This document shows positions 29,919-43,137 of a stretch of DNA of 64,000 nt, in pieces. The translations under genes were made by a program, and so were the position numbers. Location: the NCBI RefSeq assembly GCF_001540865.1, contig NC_033627.1:6507331-6571330 (forward strand), written 5' to 3'. The stretch comes from Ananas comosus (lineage: Eukaryota; Streptophyta; Magnoliopsida; Poales; Bromeliaceae). Under the pieces are notes generated by a model. The model saw nothing but the letters and a program-made list of their open reading frames with translations, ran no database searches and was not told the DNA's origin. Within the stretch, counting starts at the first letter, position 1. The number at the start of each line of letters is the position of its first letter.

Positions 29919-32900
29919 TGTCACGCCCCAACACCTACCTATTTGGTCGGATTCGGGCACGCCGACAGACCGCCGAACGGACAGAGTCTCCCCTGTACGT
30001 CCTAGGCTTCACAATCCATACAAAGCACGAGGCCCCAACCAGGGACAGTAATCAAGCAAGGATTGCATAAGGAAGTATCAAAAACATAAATGCAGCTATG
30101 CTATTACAAGCATTCGCCCCATGTTTACATATTACAATTGATTTACATTTAACTTCCAAATACAACCATCTATTACAAACCATTACAAGTTTGTTCTTTC
30201 ATCTCTAACCCCTAAGCTAAACCACTTCGGGTATAATATACCGAAATTCGGTAGTGTATATCGAACTTTAGTCAAATTGATTAAAGTGTGTGAAAGGAAT
30301 AGTTGGATAAGGTCCATTTAACATTCCAACAATATTGGAAGGGTTAAAGTTGAGTTCCAAATAAGTTAGAAAGGTTTTAGCATTGCTCAGCGCGAATTGG
30401 AGTCGAAACGATGCGAGATTGAAAATCTAGACCTTTTGTTACCGGTAATGTATTGACCTTGTACCGGTACCATGCATCAGACCGAGAGAAGCAGCTCTCG
30501 GGTTTGAGAAAAAAAGGCTGTTGAACAAGTGACACCTCTGGTGTGTACCAATACCAAGTCAGTTACCCGAGAGAAGCAGCTCTCGGGTTAGCCTCTGCGT
30601 GATCGTGTTACCGGTGACAAAATCACCTTGTACCGGTACCAAGTGCCCCTCGCAGCAGACTTTGGTCTGCTGCAAATATGAATTGAAGGAGGGTCTTTTT
30701 GCAATTTTGGCAGCCTATATATGACCCCACACCCCTCCATTCTCTCTTCACAGCTGAGAACCCATCTCCATCTCATTTCTCTCCCTCTCTCTCTCTCTAG
30801 AAACTCTCTCCAAGGCTAAGGAGGAGCTCAAGAGGTGAATTTTGGGAGAAGATTTGGAGCTTTTGAAGGGTTTGGAGCTCACCTACAAGTAGGACCTTGG
30901 AGAGCTAGTGGGCTAAGGTGAGGTTTCTTGTAAGATTAGGGTTGGGGCTTGGTTTTATGCCCTAGATTTTTTGTTTTGATCTTCTTACAAGTGTAAAAAC
31001 CTAGTAGAGGCCATGAACACATGAAAATTCATGTTTTCTTCATGAGCTCTCATGGTAGATTTCTAGGGTTCATGTTAGATGCCCTAAGAATGGTTTGAAT
31101 GATCTAAAAATGGTTTTAGAGAAGTTCTGAGATGTTTCTAAGCTAGTTTTTGCTTAGTTCTAAGATCAAATTAAGAAATGAGGCTATATATCATTGTTAG
31201 GGCATCCAAAAGAGGGGTTGTGCTCAAATAGAGTTTTGATCTAAATTGAGCTCATACAAACCTAATTGCTAGGTATACGAACGCGTTGGTGTGTTCGGTT
31301 CGGCAATCCGACGAGTGTACGCATAAAAATCGGAAAAAAAGTCGATTTTGGTACAGATTGCCGCAGCACACGGAATAGGTGCCAAAAAATTCTAAGAATT
31401 GAACCGTAGCACCTTTACAACCATATGAGGTGGGTAGTGCCTTCCGAAATCATTGAATTTTCTGTTATGTCTAAAGTGTTATTTTTGAGAATATGAATGT
31501 ATACTTTGTTCATGCATTGTAGGGTGAGTGGAATGTGTATAATTGCATGCTTTGAGTATAAGATGCATTTGAGATATTATGAGCTATTGATAACATGTGA
31601 AACCCTATGTACGCATGAAAAGTGATAAAGACTTAGATGAGGTAAAGAACCAAATTGACATTATGACATATGAATTGTGTGGCATTAGTAAAGAACGAAA
31701 GCTAGAGTTTGGACACTTAGTGTGTGTGGCATCAATGAGTTTTGAATGCTAGAGTTGAACACTTAGTGTGGCATTAATGAGAATAATGAATGCATGAAAA
31801 TGAGTATAAAGAACAAGTAGTGTAAATGACACTAATGCAAGTTAAAGAATGCAAGTAAAGAGAGATAGTTGACATTATGACATAGCAGCTTTAAAGTTAA
31901 GCATCATATGAGCATAACATCCTTATAGTGAAGGATTGGATTGAACTTGGCATCCTTACAGTTAAGGATTGATCATACTCACCTATAAGTCTTGGCTCGA
32001 AGGGCGGTAGCTCTCCCTCGAGCGATAAGCTCAGGAGTTGTCATTACTGGGTTATAGCGAGTATCTCCCCAGAGGACGGTCCCGTCGGATTGTAGCGAGT
32101 ATCTCCCCGATACTAGGAATTTGGGTTGGTGAGTGGTTGGTTGAGGCTAAACCTACGGGTTAGCCAAAAGTACCGAGAATTGGAATACTTGATGGTTGAG
32201 GTGAAACCTACGGGTTAGCCAAAAGTACCGGAAATTAGAAAGTGACCTTGCATTCATTATGAGCATTCTATTTGAGCATAATCATTGATTATATTGTTCA
32301 GGTATATTAGTTGTATTTGTTAGTTGGTTACTATCTATCTATTTTTCTATTATGCCTGATTTAGACCTAGTGGGAAAGTCGGCGACGTCGGCGGCCGAAC
32401 CCACTGAAAATTTTGTTGTAGTTCGCACCCTACTATTTCCACAGAGCCGGGACCGAGTGAGGCGGCCGACGATCGCGGTAAAGGTATCGTGCCATAGACA
32501 GGGACCGCCCGAGCGGGCTTTATTTTATTTAGTTGCATACCCTTTTGTATATCATCTTTTGTACTTGATTATTATAGATGTTTAAATGAAAGAACATGAA
32601 TGATGTAAGAGAGTTTATGTTTAAATGCATAAAGTTATATTTTGGGAATATGTGATGTAAAAAGAAATGATGCAAAAGAATGTAAAAGAATTCAAATGTT
32701 GATTGCATGTATGTGGTTAAAAGTTAATCATATTACTTGTATACATGTTTAGTTTAGTACTTTCACTTTGGCTATTGCTTGCCCTCGTGCAAGCCAAGTA
32801 TATTTATTTTTCCGCTATTCAATTTATATACTTGCTCTGTACTTGTTGTTGAGCCTTGGGTGGATAGGGGAGGTGCTGTCCATTCGGCGTCTGTTTGACG

Positions 32901-35377
32901 TGCTCGAACCGGCCAAATAGGACCGGGCTCGGGGCGTGACATTGGGGTACCACTATCTCTGGTCTAATGGTAGGGTGCTATCTACGGAGCTACGTCCTTT
33001 CCTCGCGCCACCGCGACGCCGCGCCGCTCACGTGTGAACCTAAAACCCCAAAACCACGTGGGGTGAGAACTATTGTCCATAGTTCCCAGTGGGTACGGCC
33101 ACCCAAGGAAAGAGCTCGACCTACCAGGTCCAAAGAGGCAGTGCAACATGTTAGTCCAACAAATATCTACAGATATATATATATATATATATATATATAT
33201 CATCATGTATTTATGCAACTAACAATTATCATGTTCATGCCTCTCAGCATGCAATATGAACATGATGCAACTCTGCAACCAACTAGTAGATCAATTGATA
33301 CTACTTCCAATCCTGCTATTCATAGCTCATATCATCTAGCCTCTAAGGTTTCTACTACCTCAGTTTCACAGCTCAAGTCCAACTAGCTTCTAAGGTTTCT
33401 ACCACCTTAGATCTTGCCATTTACCCCTAGCTTTTAAGGTTTCTACCACCTTATCCAAGCTATCCACTCGACTCGGCCTCGAGTTAATCATCCGCGAACT
33501 ACCGCGTACTGGCTGCTACAACAGCCCACTGCGCTCATTGACTTAACCATCTGGCGACGAAATTGTCGCACACGCCAAACAATGGCTCAAGTTAATCCTG
33601 GTGGCATTATCCACAAACGGGCTTAACTATCTGGCGGCAAAATCGTCGCACACGCCGAACAATGGTTCAAGCCTCCGGGTGGAGAACTCGGCGCACACAC
33701 CCCCTTCCTCCCTTGGTATCAGTCTTGGCGGCGAAATCGTCGCACACGCCCTAGCCTTAATACCAAGGTCATCATGAGTCCTGAGATTCTGGAATCCACT
33801 TCCACATCTCAAGGGTCATATGCAAACCCTATAGTGTCGACCTATCTAGGTTCGTCGACCCATAAACTTCCTAGTGGCTGCTACTACTATAGTCCACAAC
33901 CTAGGTTCAACGACGCTAGGTTCTATGTCATCTCTACCTAGATCTCAACTTCTAGGTTCACTTGTTCAACCTATGTTTACTAACACTAGGTTCAGTGCGA
34001 CTCATATCCAACCTATGTTCATGATACTAGGTTCAATGCCACTCGATCTACTTGACATTCTACTTGTCCACATCGAGTATTATAGCTTTCATGTTCTTGG
34101 TTTCCAATGTTGAGTTCTCTAATCAACCTAGAGTTATTGACCCAAATTAACATCTACTTGAATCTAGCACAGGCTACAACCTGTCAACATGCATACATAA
34201 TCTAACCTGATCCACAACATGTCAACATGCATTTCATCTAGCATATTCTTCAATATGTCATAATGCATTCATCTAGCATTTCTACATTATGTCAACATGC
34301 ATTCATGGTAGTCTAACATAGCATTCATATGTTCTACAACTAGCTACCATTATATGCATCAATGATAAATCTCACTTCGCATCGATATGGAAGCGAGCTC
34401 GCAACGCTTTTCGATTGCTTGTCGACACTTACAATCGGCCTCTCGTGGCACTCGTTGTCCGGTTCGGCTCGAACTCGCAAATGATCACCAACCGCACGTT
34501 GATCCGTGACCTAGGGTCTTCAAGGGCCCATCTCTAACCTTCAATTAGAGATTAATTGGGTTTAATTAGATCAAAACCCACCATTTGCCCAAAAACCCAT
34601 TCCAAGCCCTAGCCTTAGCATCATCTCCAAATAACCCAAATCTCATGGAGAAAACATGCTAAAAATGCTTTAGAGGCTACTAGAACACTAAGAATTAAGG
34701 ATTAAATCAAATCCCAAAAGCTTACCAAAATGCGAATGCCGAGTCGAAAGCACGCCGCTCCAATGGGCGCACGAAGACTCAAGCCGTCGCCTCCCACGTG
34801 TTCCCAAGCTTCTTCTCCTCCAAGATCTATAGTTTGGGAGAGAGATATAGAGAAAGTAGGGAGTATTCTGGAAAGAGGAGAGAGCCTTTCTCTCTAACTC
34901 CATGTGTGTGTGTGTTGGTGCTAGCTGGGAGGAAGAAGAAAGGGGGTGTTGGCCCCTTTTTAAAAGCAACCTTCACACAATTACCAATCAGTCTCTGCTG
35001 TTTCTGGGCATTTTTCGGGCTCAGGGTCTGGACCCCGTAGGTCCAGAAAATCAGCAAATTTCGGACTTAGCCAAAATTTCAGCCTTTTGCCATTTCTTCT
35101 CTGTTTTCGCTCGTTTTTGCTTCGTGGGTCTCCGATTCACTTCTAATCGTACCGAGACCCCCAAAACACATTTTCGAGCATGTCTATACCATCTTTTCAT
35201 CCACGCCTTGCCAGATTCCGGCCAAGGTCCAATCTAGCTATTCGAGTTCCATTTTCGCGTCTAACTCGCACCGAAAACCATCGGATGCACCCGAATCTCA
35301 CCGGAACTACTCCAAGAATAGCTTTCCAAACTAACATACCCCGTAACTTCATAACTATAGAAGTTCGGTATGCTACA
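29919..35377 (-). mobile_element. Solo LTR F (gypsy-type, family shared with E), host of solo LTR G
   Basis: The plus-strand ends are TGTCACGCCCC and GTATGCTACA, so the LTR reads on the minus strand from TGTAGCATACCG. A perfect CCGGA duplication lies at 29914-29918 and 35378-35382, in the integrase gene of element C between HGVP and SIVS. Net of G it is about 2.74 kb. It is clearly the same family as E (41115-47662), with matching starts, ends and interior arrays. It contains a TA dinucleotide run (33173-33202) and repeated CTAGGTTCA words (33845-34030). Confidence 0.93.
30232..32941 (+). mobile_element. Solo LTR G (gypsy-type, 2.7 kb)
   Basis: The ends are TATAATATACCG (TG mutated to TA) and CTCGGGGCGTGACA. 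The flanks TCGGG (30227-30231) and TTGGG (32942-32946) are a duplication with one C-to-T change. It carries the inverted repeat (arms ACTTTAGTCAA and TTGATTAAAGT, about 30266-30288), TACCGGTA palindromes (about 30440-30645) and a TATATATG box at about 30716. It also has a CT tract at 30779-30800, an AAG/GTGAGG donor at 30918, the hairpin at about 32364-32408 and TTTCCACAG at 32436-32444. Confidence 0.92.
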
Positions 35378-35382
35378 CCGGA

Positions 35383-36222
35383 ACCCCATGCAATCTCACA
35401 ACCTCATCAAGATATACCTATGCCAATTTATCCCCGAACCAAGTGGTATGGATCAGCAGGAAATGAGCCGATTTTGTCAAGCGATCCACCACCACCCAAA
35501 TCGCATCATGTCCGGCTTGCGCCACAAACTCACCAACATCTCTCTTCATCCCCGGCCACCAATAATGCACTTTTAGGTCTTTGTACATTTTAGTGCCGTC
35601 TGGATGCACATTATAAGGAGATAGATGTGCTTCTAACAATATTGCCTTTCGAATACCTTCATCCTTGGGCACACACCAACGGTTTCGAAATCGAAGTGCA
35701 CCATCGGACCCTACGCTGAAATTACCAGCACGCCCGTTCTCAACTTCACCCCGCACCTTTTGGAGATAATGATCCGATGCTTGTTGTGCCATAATCTTCT
35801 CCAACAAGGTTGGTTGAACCACCAATGCGGCAAGAATAGTCGGCATCTCTGGAGCTACTACCTCAAGGCCAAACCGTTGCATCTCCCTCTGCAATGACGG
35901 TTGGTGCGTAATTGTCATAGCCAAATTTTCCACCGACCCTTTACTCAACGCATCAGCCACTACGTTGGCCTTTCTCGGGTGGTAAAGAATAGTGACATCA
36001 TAATCCTTTAACAATTCTAACCACCGCCGCTGCCGCATATTCAATTCCTTCTGGGTGAACAAGTATTTCAGGCTTTTATGGTCTGTGTATACCTCACAGT
36101 GCTTACAGTACAAGCAATGCCTTCATAGCTTCAACACGAATATGACCGCAGCTAGCTCAAGGTCATGTATAGGATAGTTCTTCTCATAGCTCTTCAATTG
36201 CCGAAAAGCATAAGCAGAAACT
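35383..36222 (-). pseudogene. Element C RNase H and integrase, first half
   Basis: The minus-strand frame reads [20 protein letters not shown] (RNase H end). It continues through an integrase N-terminus with the HH half of the zinc finger ([20 protein letters not shown]) and [14 protein letters not shown]. There it jumps straight to [19 protein letters not shown]. About 40 residues are deleted, including the CC half of the HHCC finger and the first catalytic aspartate region. The reading then reaches DKLA...YLDEVVRLHGVP and stops at solo LTR F. Confidence 0.85.
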
Positions 36223-36975
36223 CATCCATTTTGCATCAGAACACACCCAAGACCACTATATGAAGCATCACTATACACCACAAAACTTTCCACCGGAATT
36301 GGTAAAGCGAGTACCGGGGTCGAAGTCAATTTTTTCTTCAACTCCTTAAAGCTCCGATCACAATCGTCGCTCCACACATACTTCGTTCCTTTGTGCGTAA
36401 GGCGTGTTAGTGGAGTAGTTATTTTGGCAAACCTCTCCACGAACTGCCGATAATAATCCGCAAGGCCAAGGAAACTACGAATCTCCGCGACGTTCGTCGG
36501 ACGAGGCCAATCGCTAATCGCCTCAACTTTTTTTGAATCAACCGAGACACCACTCCTAGAAATCACATGACCTAAGAAGGCGACCTCACGTAGCCAAAAG
36601 TCGCACTTCTTCAGCTTGGCATAAAGCTTCTCTTTTCGGAGACTTTGCAGCACGGTTCTCAAATGCTCCTCGTGCTCTTGATCACTTCGAGAATAGACCA
36701 ATACGTCGTCAATAAACACCACAACACATTGGTCCAACAATGGCCGAAAGACTCGATTCATCAAGTCCATAAATACTGCAGGGGCATTGGTACCGAACGG
36801 CATCACCGTGAACTCATAATGGCCATAACGCGTACGAAACGCCGTCTTATGTATATCCTCCGGCTTGATCTTCAATTGGTGATACCCCAACTGAAGATCA
36901 ATCTTTGAATATATCCGAGACCCTTGCAACTAGTCGAATAGATCGTCAATTCTAGGCAACGGCTATTTGTTGCAG
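36222..36975 (-). pseudogene. Element C reverse transcriptase (active site kept)
   Basis: The frame from 36929 runs 235 residues: [12 protein letters not shown] with catalytic [34 protein letters not shown] with the catalytic [25 protein letters not shown] and the start of RNase H ([19 protein letters not shown]). Upstream, two TAG stops lie in [23 protein letters not shown]. About 45 residues that open RT are deleted between the linker (LKAQLQQ) and NK. RT would copy the element RNA into DNA. Of the two gypsy elements here, only this one keeps an RT core. Confidence 0.88.
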
Positions 36976-37740
36976 TTGAGCTTTTAACTCTCTTAACTCC
37001 GCCGGTGCCATTCTATACGGAGCCTTCGAAATTGGTGCCGTCTCTGGAACTAAGTCAATGACGAACTCGATCTCCTGGTCCGGTGGCAATCCCGGTAACT
37101 TCGCCGGAAACACATCCGAAAACTCGCATGCTATCGGAATATTCCCAAGCATTGGGAGCTCCCTTTGAGTCTCCACCACCGTCGGCAAGTAAACCACACA
37201 TCCACTTTTGATCAACTTTCTCGCTCTCGATGCCGACACTGTCGCCGCGAAGCGCAAGCTCTTTCACGCCCGATAAACCACTTTCTCCTGGTTGGGCTCA
37301 CGAAAAGTAATCACCTTGCTTTCGCAATCAATGACGGCATAATATTTTGAGAGCCAATCGATTCCAAGGATCATATCAAAGCCCCACATCCGACTCAGAA
37401 CAAGCAAGTCCGCCGGCATAATCCAATCGCCGATTTACACTGGACAAGCCGCACATTCCTCCTTGACACTAAAGGTATACTCAGGTGTGTAGACCCACCA
37501 AGCATCCAGACTGTCCGATATCTCAATATCATGAGCTCTGGCGACTTATGCGCCAATGAATGAATGGGATGCACCAGTGTCAAACAATGCTCTAGCTCTA
37601 GTGCCATTAATTAAAATAATACATGCGACAACATCATCAGGTAAGGCGGGCTCCTCCACCTGAGCGGCGAAAACCCGGCCACTCAGTGCCGCCCGAGATC
37701 CCTCTGGCTGACGTGGCACTGACGAGCGTCCAGTCGACAT
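36976..37740 (-). pseudogene. Element C protease and linker
   Basis: Minus-strand frames give ARALFDTGASHSFIGA with the aspartic-protease DTGA (about 37550-37590). A stop follows, then GDWIMPADLLVL and MILGIDWLSKYYAVIDCE, a linker (RFAATVSASRARKLIK) and EFSDVFPAKLPGLPPDQEIE to KAPYRMAPAELREL. Stops interrupt the frame at about 37547, about 37437 and about 37268. Confidence 0.8.
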
Positions 37741-38946
37741 AGCAGGTGGCAGTCCCGCGAGCTGTCTCGCGGTGTACTGAACTGATGCAATCGTCTGGGC
37801 GGACGATATCCAACTCGGGCACTCCCGTATAACGTGTCCAGCTTGGCCACATCTAAAACACCTCCCCTCACGCTGTGGGCAGACCGGCGGTCAATGATCA
37901 CTGCCGTAGATAACACATTAGGCAGGTCTCCAATTCTTCGACTGCCGTCGTGGATATCGAGGAGGCCTCTTAGGACTTGACCGATCCCCGGCACCACTCG
38001 CAGTCCGCTTCTTTTCTTTGTCCCTTTCTTTTTCCATAAACTCGCGCTCCCCACGCGCATAAGCATTGCCGTACTCCTCCCACAACGCCCGATCCAATAC
38101 CTCTGTAAAGGTCGTGAGCTTGAGGATATGCACCGCCTTATAAATTTTCGGCCGAAGTCCTTGCAAGAACCAATCAGCCCTATCCTTGTCATCCAGAACC
38201 ACATCCGGGACACAGTCAATAATATGAAAAATCTCCCACTCATATTCTCCCACTGAGCGATTCCCCTATCTCAGCTTCCGAAACTGATCCTGAAGTTTTA
38301 TTTTTCTCACTATCGGGGAAGTAGTTTGTGAACATCAATCCCCGAAACTTCTCCCAAACCATAGGCGGAAGGTTGGAAGGTTGATCTCGCTTCACCTTTT
38401 TCCACCACACCTTCGCCACCTTCTCCAAATAGTGAGTGGCAAGGTGCACTTATCTTTCTCCAAGGTATAAATATCCTCGAGGAGCGTTTTCATCGAGTCG
38501 ACCCACGACTCCACCATCCATGGCTCCATTTTCTCTCCGTCGAACACATACGGATTGAACTTCTTAAACATCACGAGGGCCGCGAGTGCACGCTCCCTCT
38601 CCGCCTCCATCGCCGCATCTTCGGAATTTGAGGTCTCGAACCGGCTGCCACTGCCGCGACTGGTATAGCCACCACGGCCATGCCTCGGTCGCATTCGGTA
38701 TTACGACAGGGGGCCAGGTCGCCTGATGCCTGCTTGAGTCGAAGTCGTCTACTGTTGCGCCCAAGCCTCCTGGCGTCGCTTGATTTGCTCCTCCTGTCGT
38801 TGCACCGACTTCACTTGTTGTCGCACTATTCTTATAAGTGCAGACACCTGCTCCCAAAGCTCCTCGTTGCCACTCGCTTCGAATTGCTCGAAATCTGAAC
38901 TCGATTCCTCGGGCGTCGACTTTGTTCGAGGTCTACCACGAGGCAT
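37741..38946 (-). pseudogene. Element C gag
   Basis: The start MPRGRPRTKSTPEESSSDFE at 38946 follows a TTTCAG/GA acceptor-like site. A coiled-coil-like stretch follows (VRQQVKSVQRQEEQIKRRQE). Then come a basic RG-rich part, the core (KFNPYVFDGEKMEPWMVESW; WEKFRGLMFTNYFPDSEKN) and a CCHC knuckle CFRCGQAGHVIREC (about 37820-37865). Several stops and frame changes occur (about 38746, 38440, 38280, 37915). Gag would form the particle shell. Confidence 0.82.
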
Positions 38947-39270
38947 CGCTTCCTGAAACATAGCAACCACATTAGTTACTTGTCTACGACGCTAACGTGC
39001 CAATATAACATGCCCCAAACAAAACCAAATCAGGCAAAAGCATACAAGTGAATCCATTCTCATCTCTAGGCATCATGCCGTCGGCCGCCCAATATAACCC
39101 TTGGAGTAGAGAATAAATATCAACTTGGATTAGTCCCTCATTACCGTTAGACTACCCAATCCGCATGGCTTTCGCTATACAGTGATTCCACGTCGCTCAC
39201 GTCCCTAGATCCTTAAGGTTTCCATCCTAAGGGTTCCTAGGTCTATCCTAAACTTTCACTTTTCTAGGTG

Positions 39271-39284
39271 ACTCTGATACCATT
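39271..39284 (-). promoter_or_regulatory. Element C primer-binding site
   Basis: The plus strand reads ACTCTGATACCA, so the minus strand reads TGGTATCAGAGT, seven bases downstream of the LTR end. It is complementary to the initiator Met tRNA end. Confidence 0.8.
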
Positions 39285-39289
39285 ATATC

Positions 39290-39691
39290 TGTCACGCCCC
39301 GCGACCGCCGATTTGGTCGGTTCGGGCACGTCAAAAGACGCCGGGCGGACGGCACCTCCCCTGTCCGCCCAAGGCACAACACAAGTATCAACATGTATAT
39401 AATTTTGCGCAACGAAATTTTTGATATGCATGGCTTGCACGAGGGCAAGCAACAACCAAAAGTGAAAGTACTACCACTATTATTACATTCACACATGTAT
39501 CATGATTACATTAAACCATATACAAGCATACTATTCTTTACAATCACTTATACATAATACATTTCATGTCCTCCAAAATATATGCCATTTATACATCACT
39601 TATACATTTTCCTCACAACCAAAAGGTGAACCAGTTATCACTAATACATGGGTGTCTGCTATCATTTTAGGCGCTATGCCCTTGCTACGAT
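39290..39691 (-). repeat. Element C 5' LTR, truncated
   Basis: The plus strand starts TGTCACGCCCCG and matches 23119-23520 of the 3' LTR with scattered differences. The match ends at about 39691, after CGCTATGCCCTTGCTACGAT, where copia protease sequence begins. The U3 side of this LTR is missing, with the copia gag zinc-knuckle region next to it. Confidence 0.85.
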
Positions 39692-40111
39692 TGCACTGAG
39701 CCGAAGAAGACTCAGGAGCAACGGACCACGTAGCGAGGAATCAGATGGGATTCGTCGAGTACCGTCGTGTGCTTGCTGGGAGCAGAAGAGTATACATGGG
39801 GAACAATTCGAGTATCGATGTATTAGGCGTTGGCACATATAAGTTGATCATGCAAAGTGGTCAAACCTTGTACTTTCATGATGTACTTTATACTCCAGGA
39901 ATTCGATGAAACTTATTTTCTATTCTTGCTATGCTCCATTTAGGATTTTCTTTTAGTTTTGAGAATGATATAATTAAGATTCATCTTGGAACTATTTATT
40001 ATGGAAGAGCTTTTATTTCAAATAGTTTTATGATTTTGGACATTGATTATAATAATAATGATAGTGGTTCTTTTTCCTTACTATCTTCTATTGAGAATGA
40101 TCACAATGTTT
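39692..40111 (+). pseudogene. copia protease
   Basis: The frame reads AEEDSGATDHVARNQMG with the DSGA active-site motif of copia proteases (about 39704-39740). It continues VLGVGTYKLIMQSG, FHDVLYTPGI, an in-frame TGA (about 39907) and LFSILAMLHLGFSF. A further TGA precedes the integrase at about 40112. The two stops make it inactive. Confidence 0.85.
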
Positions 40112-41114
40112 GAATTAAATGCCATGCACGTCTTGGTCATATTGGGCTGGATAGAATGAGTAGATTAGTTAGAGACGGGCTATTGAGCTCGCTCACTAAA
40201 GTCGACTTGCCCATATGTGAACATTTCTTAGCGGAAAAAGCGACCCGAAAATCATTTAATAAAGCTTCTAGGGCAGAATTTTCTTTACAATTGATCCATT
40301 CCAACATTTGTAGCCCAATGAGTGTGAGGGCAAGACATAGTGCTTTTTACTTCATCACATTTATAGATGACCATACGCGCTTCGGTCATATTTATCTGAT
40401 CTCCAATAAATTTGAAGTATTGGATTGGTTTAGACGTTATATTAATGAGGTTGAGAATCAGTTAGATATGAATATTAAAACCTTAAAAAATGATCGAGGC
40501 CGCGAGTATCTATCTGAACAATTTAAGAAATTGTGTGATGAAAAGGAAATAATCAGACAGTTGACAATTCCTGGCACTCTACAGCAAAATGGTGTAGCGG
40601 AAAGAAGAAATCACACCTTGCTTGACATGGTTAGGTCAATGATGGCGCAAGCAAATTTTCCTATCTCCTTTTGGGGAGACTTATTGTTAACTGCTGCCTA
40701 CATTCTTAATCGTGTGCCCTCCAAGACAGTACCTTTCACCTCTTATGAATTATGGACAGGCAGGAAACAATATTTTGAGCACCTGTGTCCTTGGAGTTCG
40801 ACAGCTTATATACACAACACTTCTCACAAGCATGAAAAGTGGGGTCCTAGAGGAAAGAAGTATATCTTTATAAGATACCGTGAACACTCTAAGGGATACA
40901 TGTTCATTGGAAAGCAGCAAGATGAAAGTTTGACTGAGATTGAGGCATGAGATGTTGAATTCCTCGAGGAGGATTTTCCTTATAGAAGTGAGGTTCGAAA
41001 TGAAATTGTGTTCCATTAGATGGATGACTCTGATGTTGGTGCTTCTATTCGTTCAGTTGAGGCAAAGGAGGCGTCTCCGATACCTCTTGGGGATAGTGTG
41101 AACGACTTACCTTT
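40112..41114 (+). pseudogene. copia integrase, first catalytic residue lost
   Basis: The zinc-finger region has HARLGHIGLDRM but lacks the second cysteine (CEHF instead of a CxxC pair). The first catalytic position reads LIHSNICSP with AAC asparagine where copia integrases have aspartate. The second aspartate (KNDRGREY) and the glutamate (QQNGVAERRN) are kept. A 264-codon open frame covers 40156-40950. After TGA codons at about 40948 and TAG at 41020 the protein continues to 41114, where solo LTR E enters (flank CCTTT). Confidence 0.88.
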
Positions 41115-43137
41115 TGTAACATATCGAACTTCTATAATTATAAAGTTACTGTGTATGTTAGTTTAGAAAGCCATTAGAATGGTTCCAGTGAAGTTTTGGT
41201 GCGTTCGGGTGTTTTCAATACGCGTCGCGCACGAAAACGGAACCCGAAAAGCTATGATTTGACCTTGGCCGAAATCCGGCAAGGCGTGGATGAGAAAATG
41301 GTTTGAACACGCTTGAAAACATGTTTTGGAGGTCTCGATGCGATTTGAGCCGAATCGAGGACCCACGGAGCGAAAACGAACGAAAACGGAGAAGAAATGG
41401 AAAAAGGCTGAAATATGCTGATTTTCTGGACCTACGGGGTCCGGTCCCTCTAGCCAAGGACCGGTCCCCGAGCCCGAAAAATACACAGTAGCAGTGGCAA
41501 ACTTGTAATTAAATGGTGGGGTGTTGACTTAAAAAGGGGGGTCATCTCTTTCCTCCATCCCTCAACCATTTTTGGCCCTAAAGCAGCACACACACACACA
41601 AATGGAGTAGAGAGAGAAGCTCTCTCCTCTCTCTAGAATACTCTCTCTTCTCTGTAGATCTCTCTCTCAAATTCAGGATTTTGGAGGAGAAGAACCTTGT
41701 GAACGCGTGAGAGGCGACGGTTTGGGCCCTCGCGCGCCCGTTTGAGCGGGGTGCTTCCGTCTTGGCGTTCAGATTTTGGTAAGTATTTAGAATTTGGTTA
41801 AATCCTTGATGCTTCGTATTCTAATGATCCCTAGGCTATTAAATGCATGTTTCTCCATGAGCTTGAGGTTATTTGGGGAATATGCTCATGCTAGGGCTTG
41901 GAATGGGGATTGGGGATTTTGTGGGTTTTAACTAATTAAACCCTATGTTTCTCTAATTGAAGGTTAGAGAAGGGTCCCAAACACATCTAGGCTGCGAATT
42001 AGCATGCGGTTGGTGATCGTTTGCGAGTTCGGGCCGAACCGGACAACGAGTACCGCGGGAGGCCGATTGCAAGTGTCGACAAGCAATCGGAAAGTGATTT
42101 GAGGTGGGTTGTGCTCACCGAAGTTATTAGCTCGCTTCCATGTCGAAGCGAAGTGAGAATTATTATTGATGCATGCATTGTCACGTCCCGCTATCGCCAA
42201 TTTGGTCGACCCGGGCCCGTACACAGACGCCAAACGAACAGCACCTCCTCTGTTCGCCCAAGGCTCAACAACAACGGATACATGTATAAAGAAATTGAAC
42301 GATTCCCAGGATCACATTTCAATATACATGGCTTGCACGATGGCAAGCAATAAACACAAGTGATAGTAAAGCTAGCTAAACATGGAATTTCACTGTAATT
42401 TAAAACTTCAAACTAAATTACATAACTAGAACATTTAGTTATTTACATGTCCTTCAATACATTCATTTATATGTCTCTGTACATCAAAATAGATGATACA
42501 TGAACCCAAAATGGTATACCACTAGTACTCGGTGTCCACTAGCTAGGCTGCTGGCTCTTGCCTCGATCCTCGGCCACAATACTCGCAATGGAACCTGTAT
42601 GATTAGTGGTGTGAGAACTACAAGAGAGTTCCCAGTGGGTTCGGCCGCCGACCTCGCCGACTCACCCACTAGGTCTACTCAGGCATATGTAGGCAAGAAA
42701 AGTAAACTGAGATAGTAACCAACTATAATATGTAACTACTACAATGCCTGTGCAAAGCTGAAGGAAGTAGTATACGAAAACTGTAAATATGCATGCATGA
42801 TTTCACTAAATTTACCCAATTTACTTGTTAACCCTTTGGTTAACTGCAACTCACCAACTCAATCCCTGGCGGGCCCTAAGCTGCTTCCCGACGGGACAGA
42901 CGTTGGTTAACTCTTTGGTTAACAATAACTCAATCAATCCAGCTAACCAATTGGTTAACTACAACTCACCAACTCAATCCCTAACGGGCCCTAAGCTGCC
43001 TCCCGATGGGACCGTCTGCTGGACAGATACTTTAGTCCATGGGCAGATACTTTAGCCCAACATGTGACCACTGCGGAGCTCACTGCCTGAGGGGAGCGAC
43101 CACCACCAAGCCAATAACAGACTATGAGAGTAAGATC

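Larger units (their letters stand above)
23119..39691 (-). mobile_element. Ty3/gypsy (chromovirus-like) element C, minus strand, with nested insertions
   Basis: Read on the minus strand: truncated 5' LTR (39290-39691), primer site, gag (37741-38946), protease, RT (36222-36957), RNase H, integrase (split by solo LTR F), purine tract (28987-29003), and 3' LTR (23119-28986, split by LTR H). It is the same broad lineage as element A, with similar proteins in the same order. The outer part of the 5' LTR and adjoining copia sequence are deleted, so only CGAGT on the left is left of any target duplication. Stops, two internal deletions in pol and frameshifts make it inactive, although the RT active site survives. 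Confidence 0.9.
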
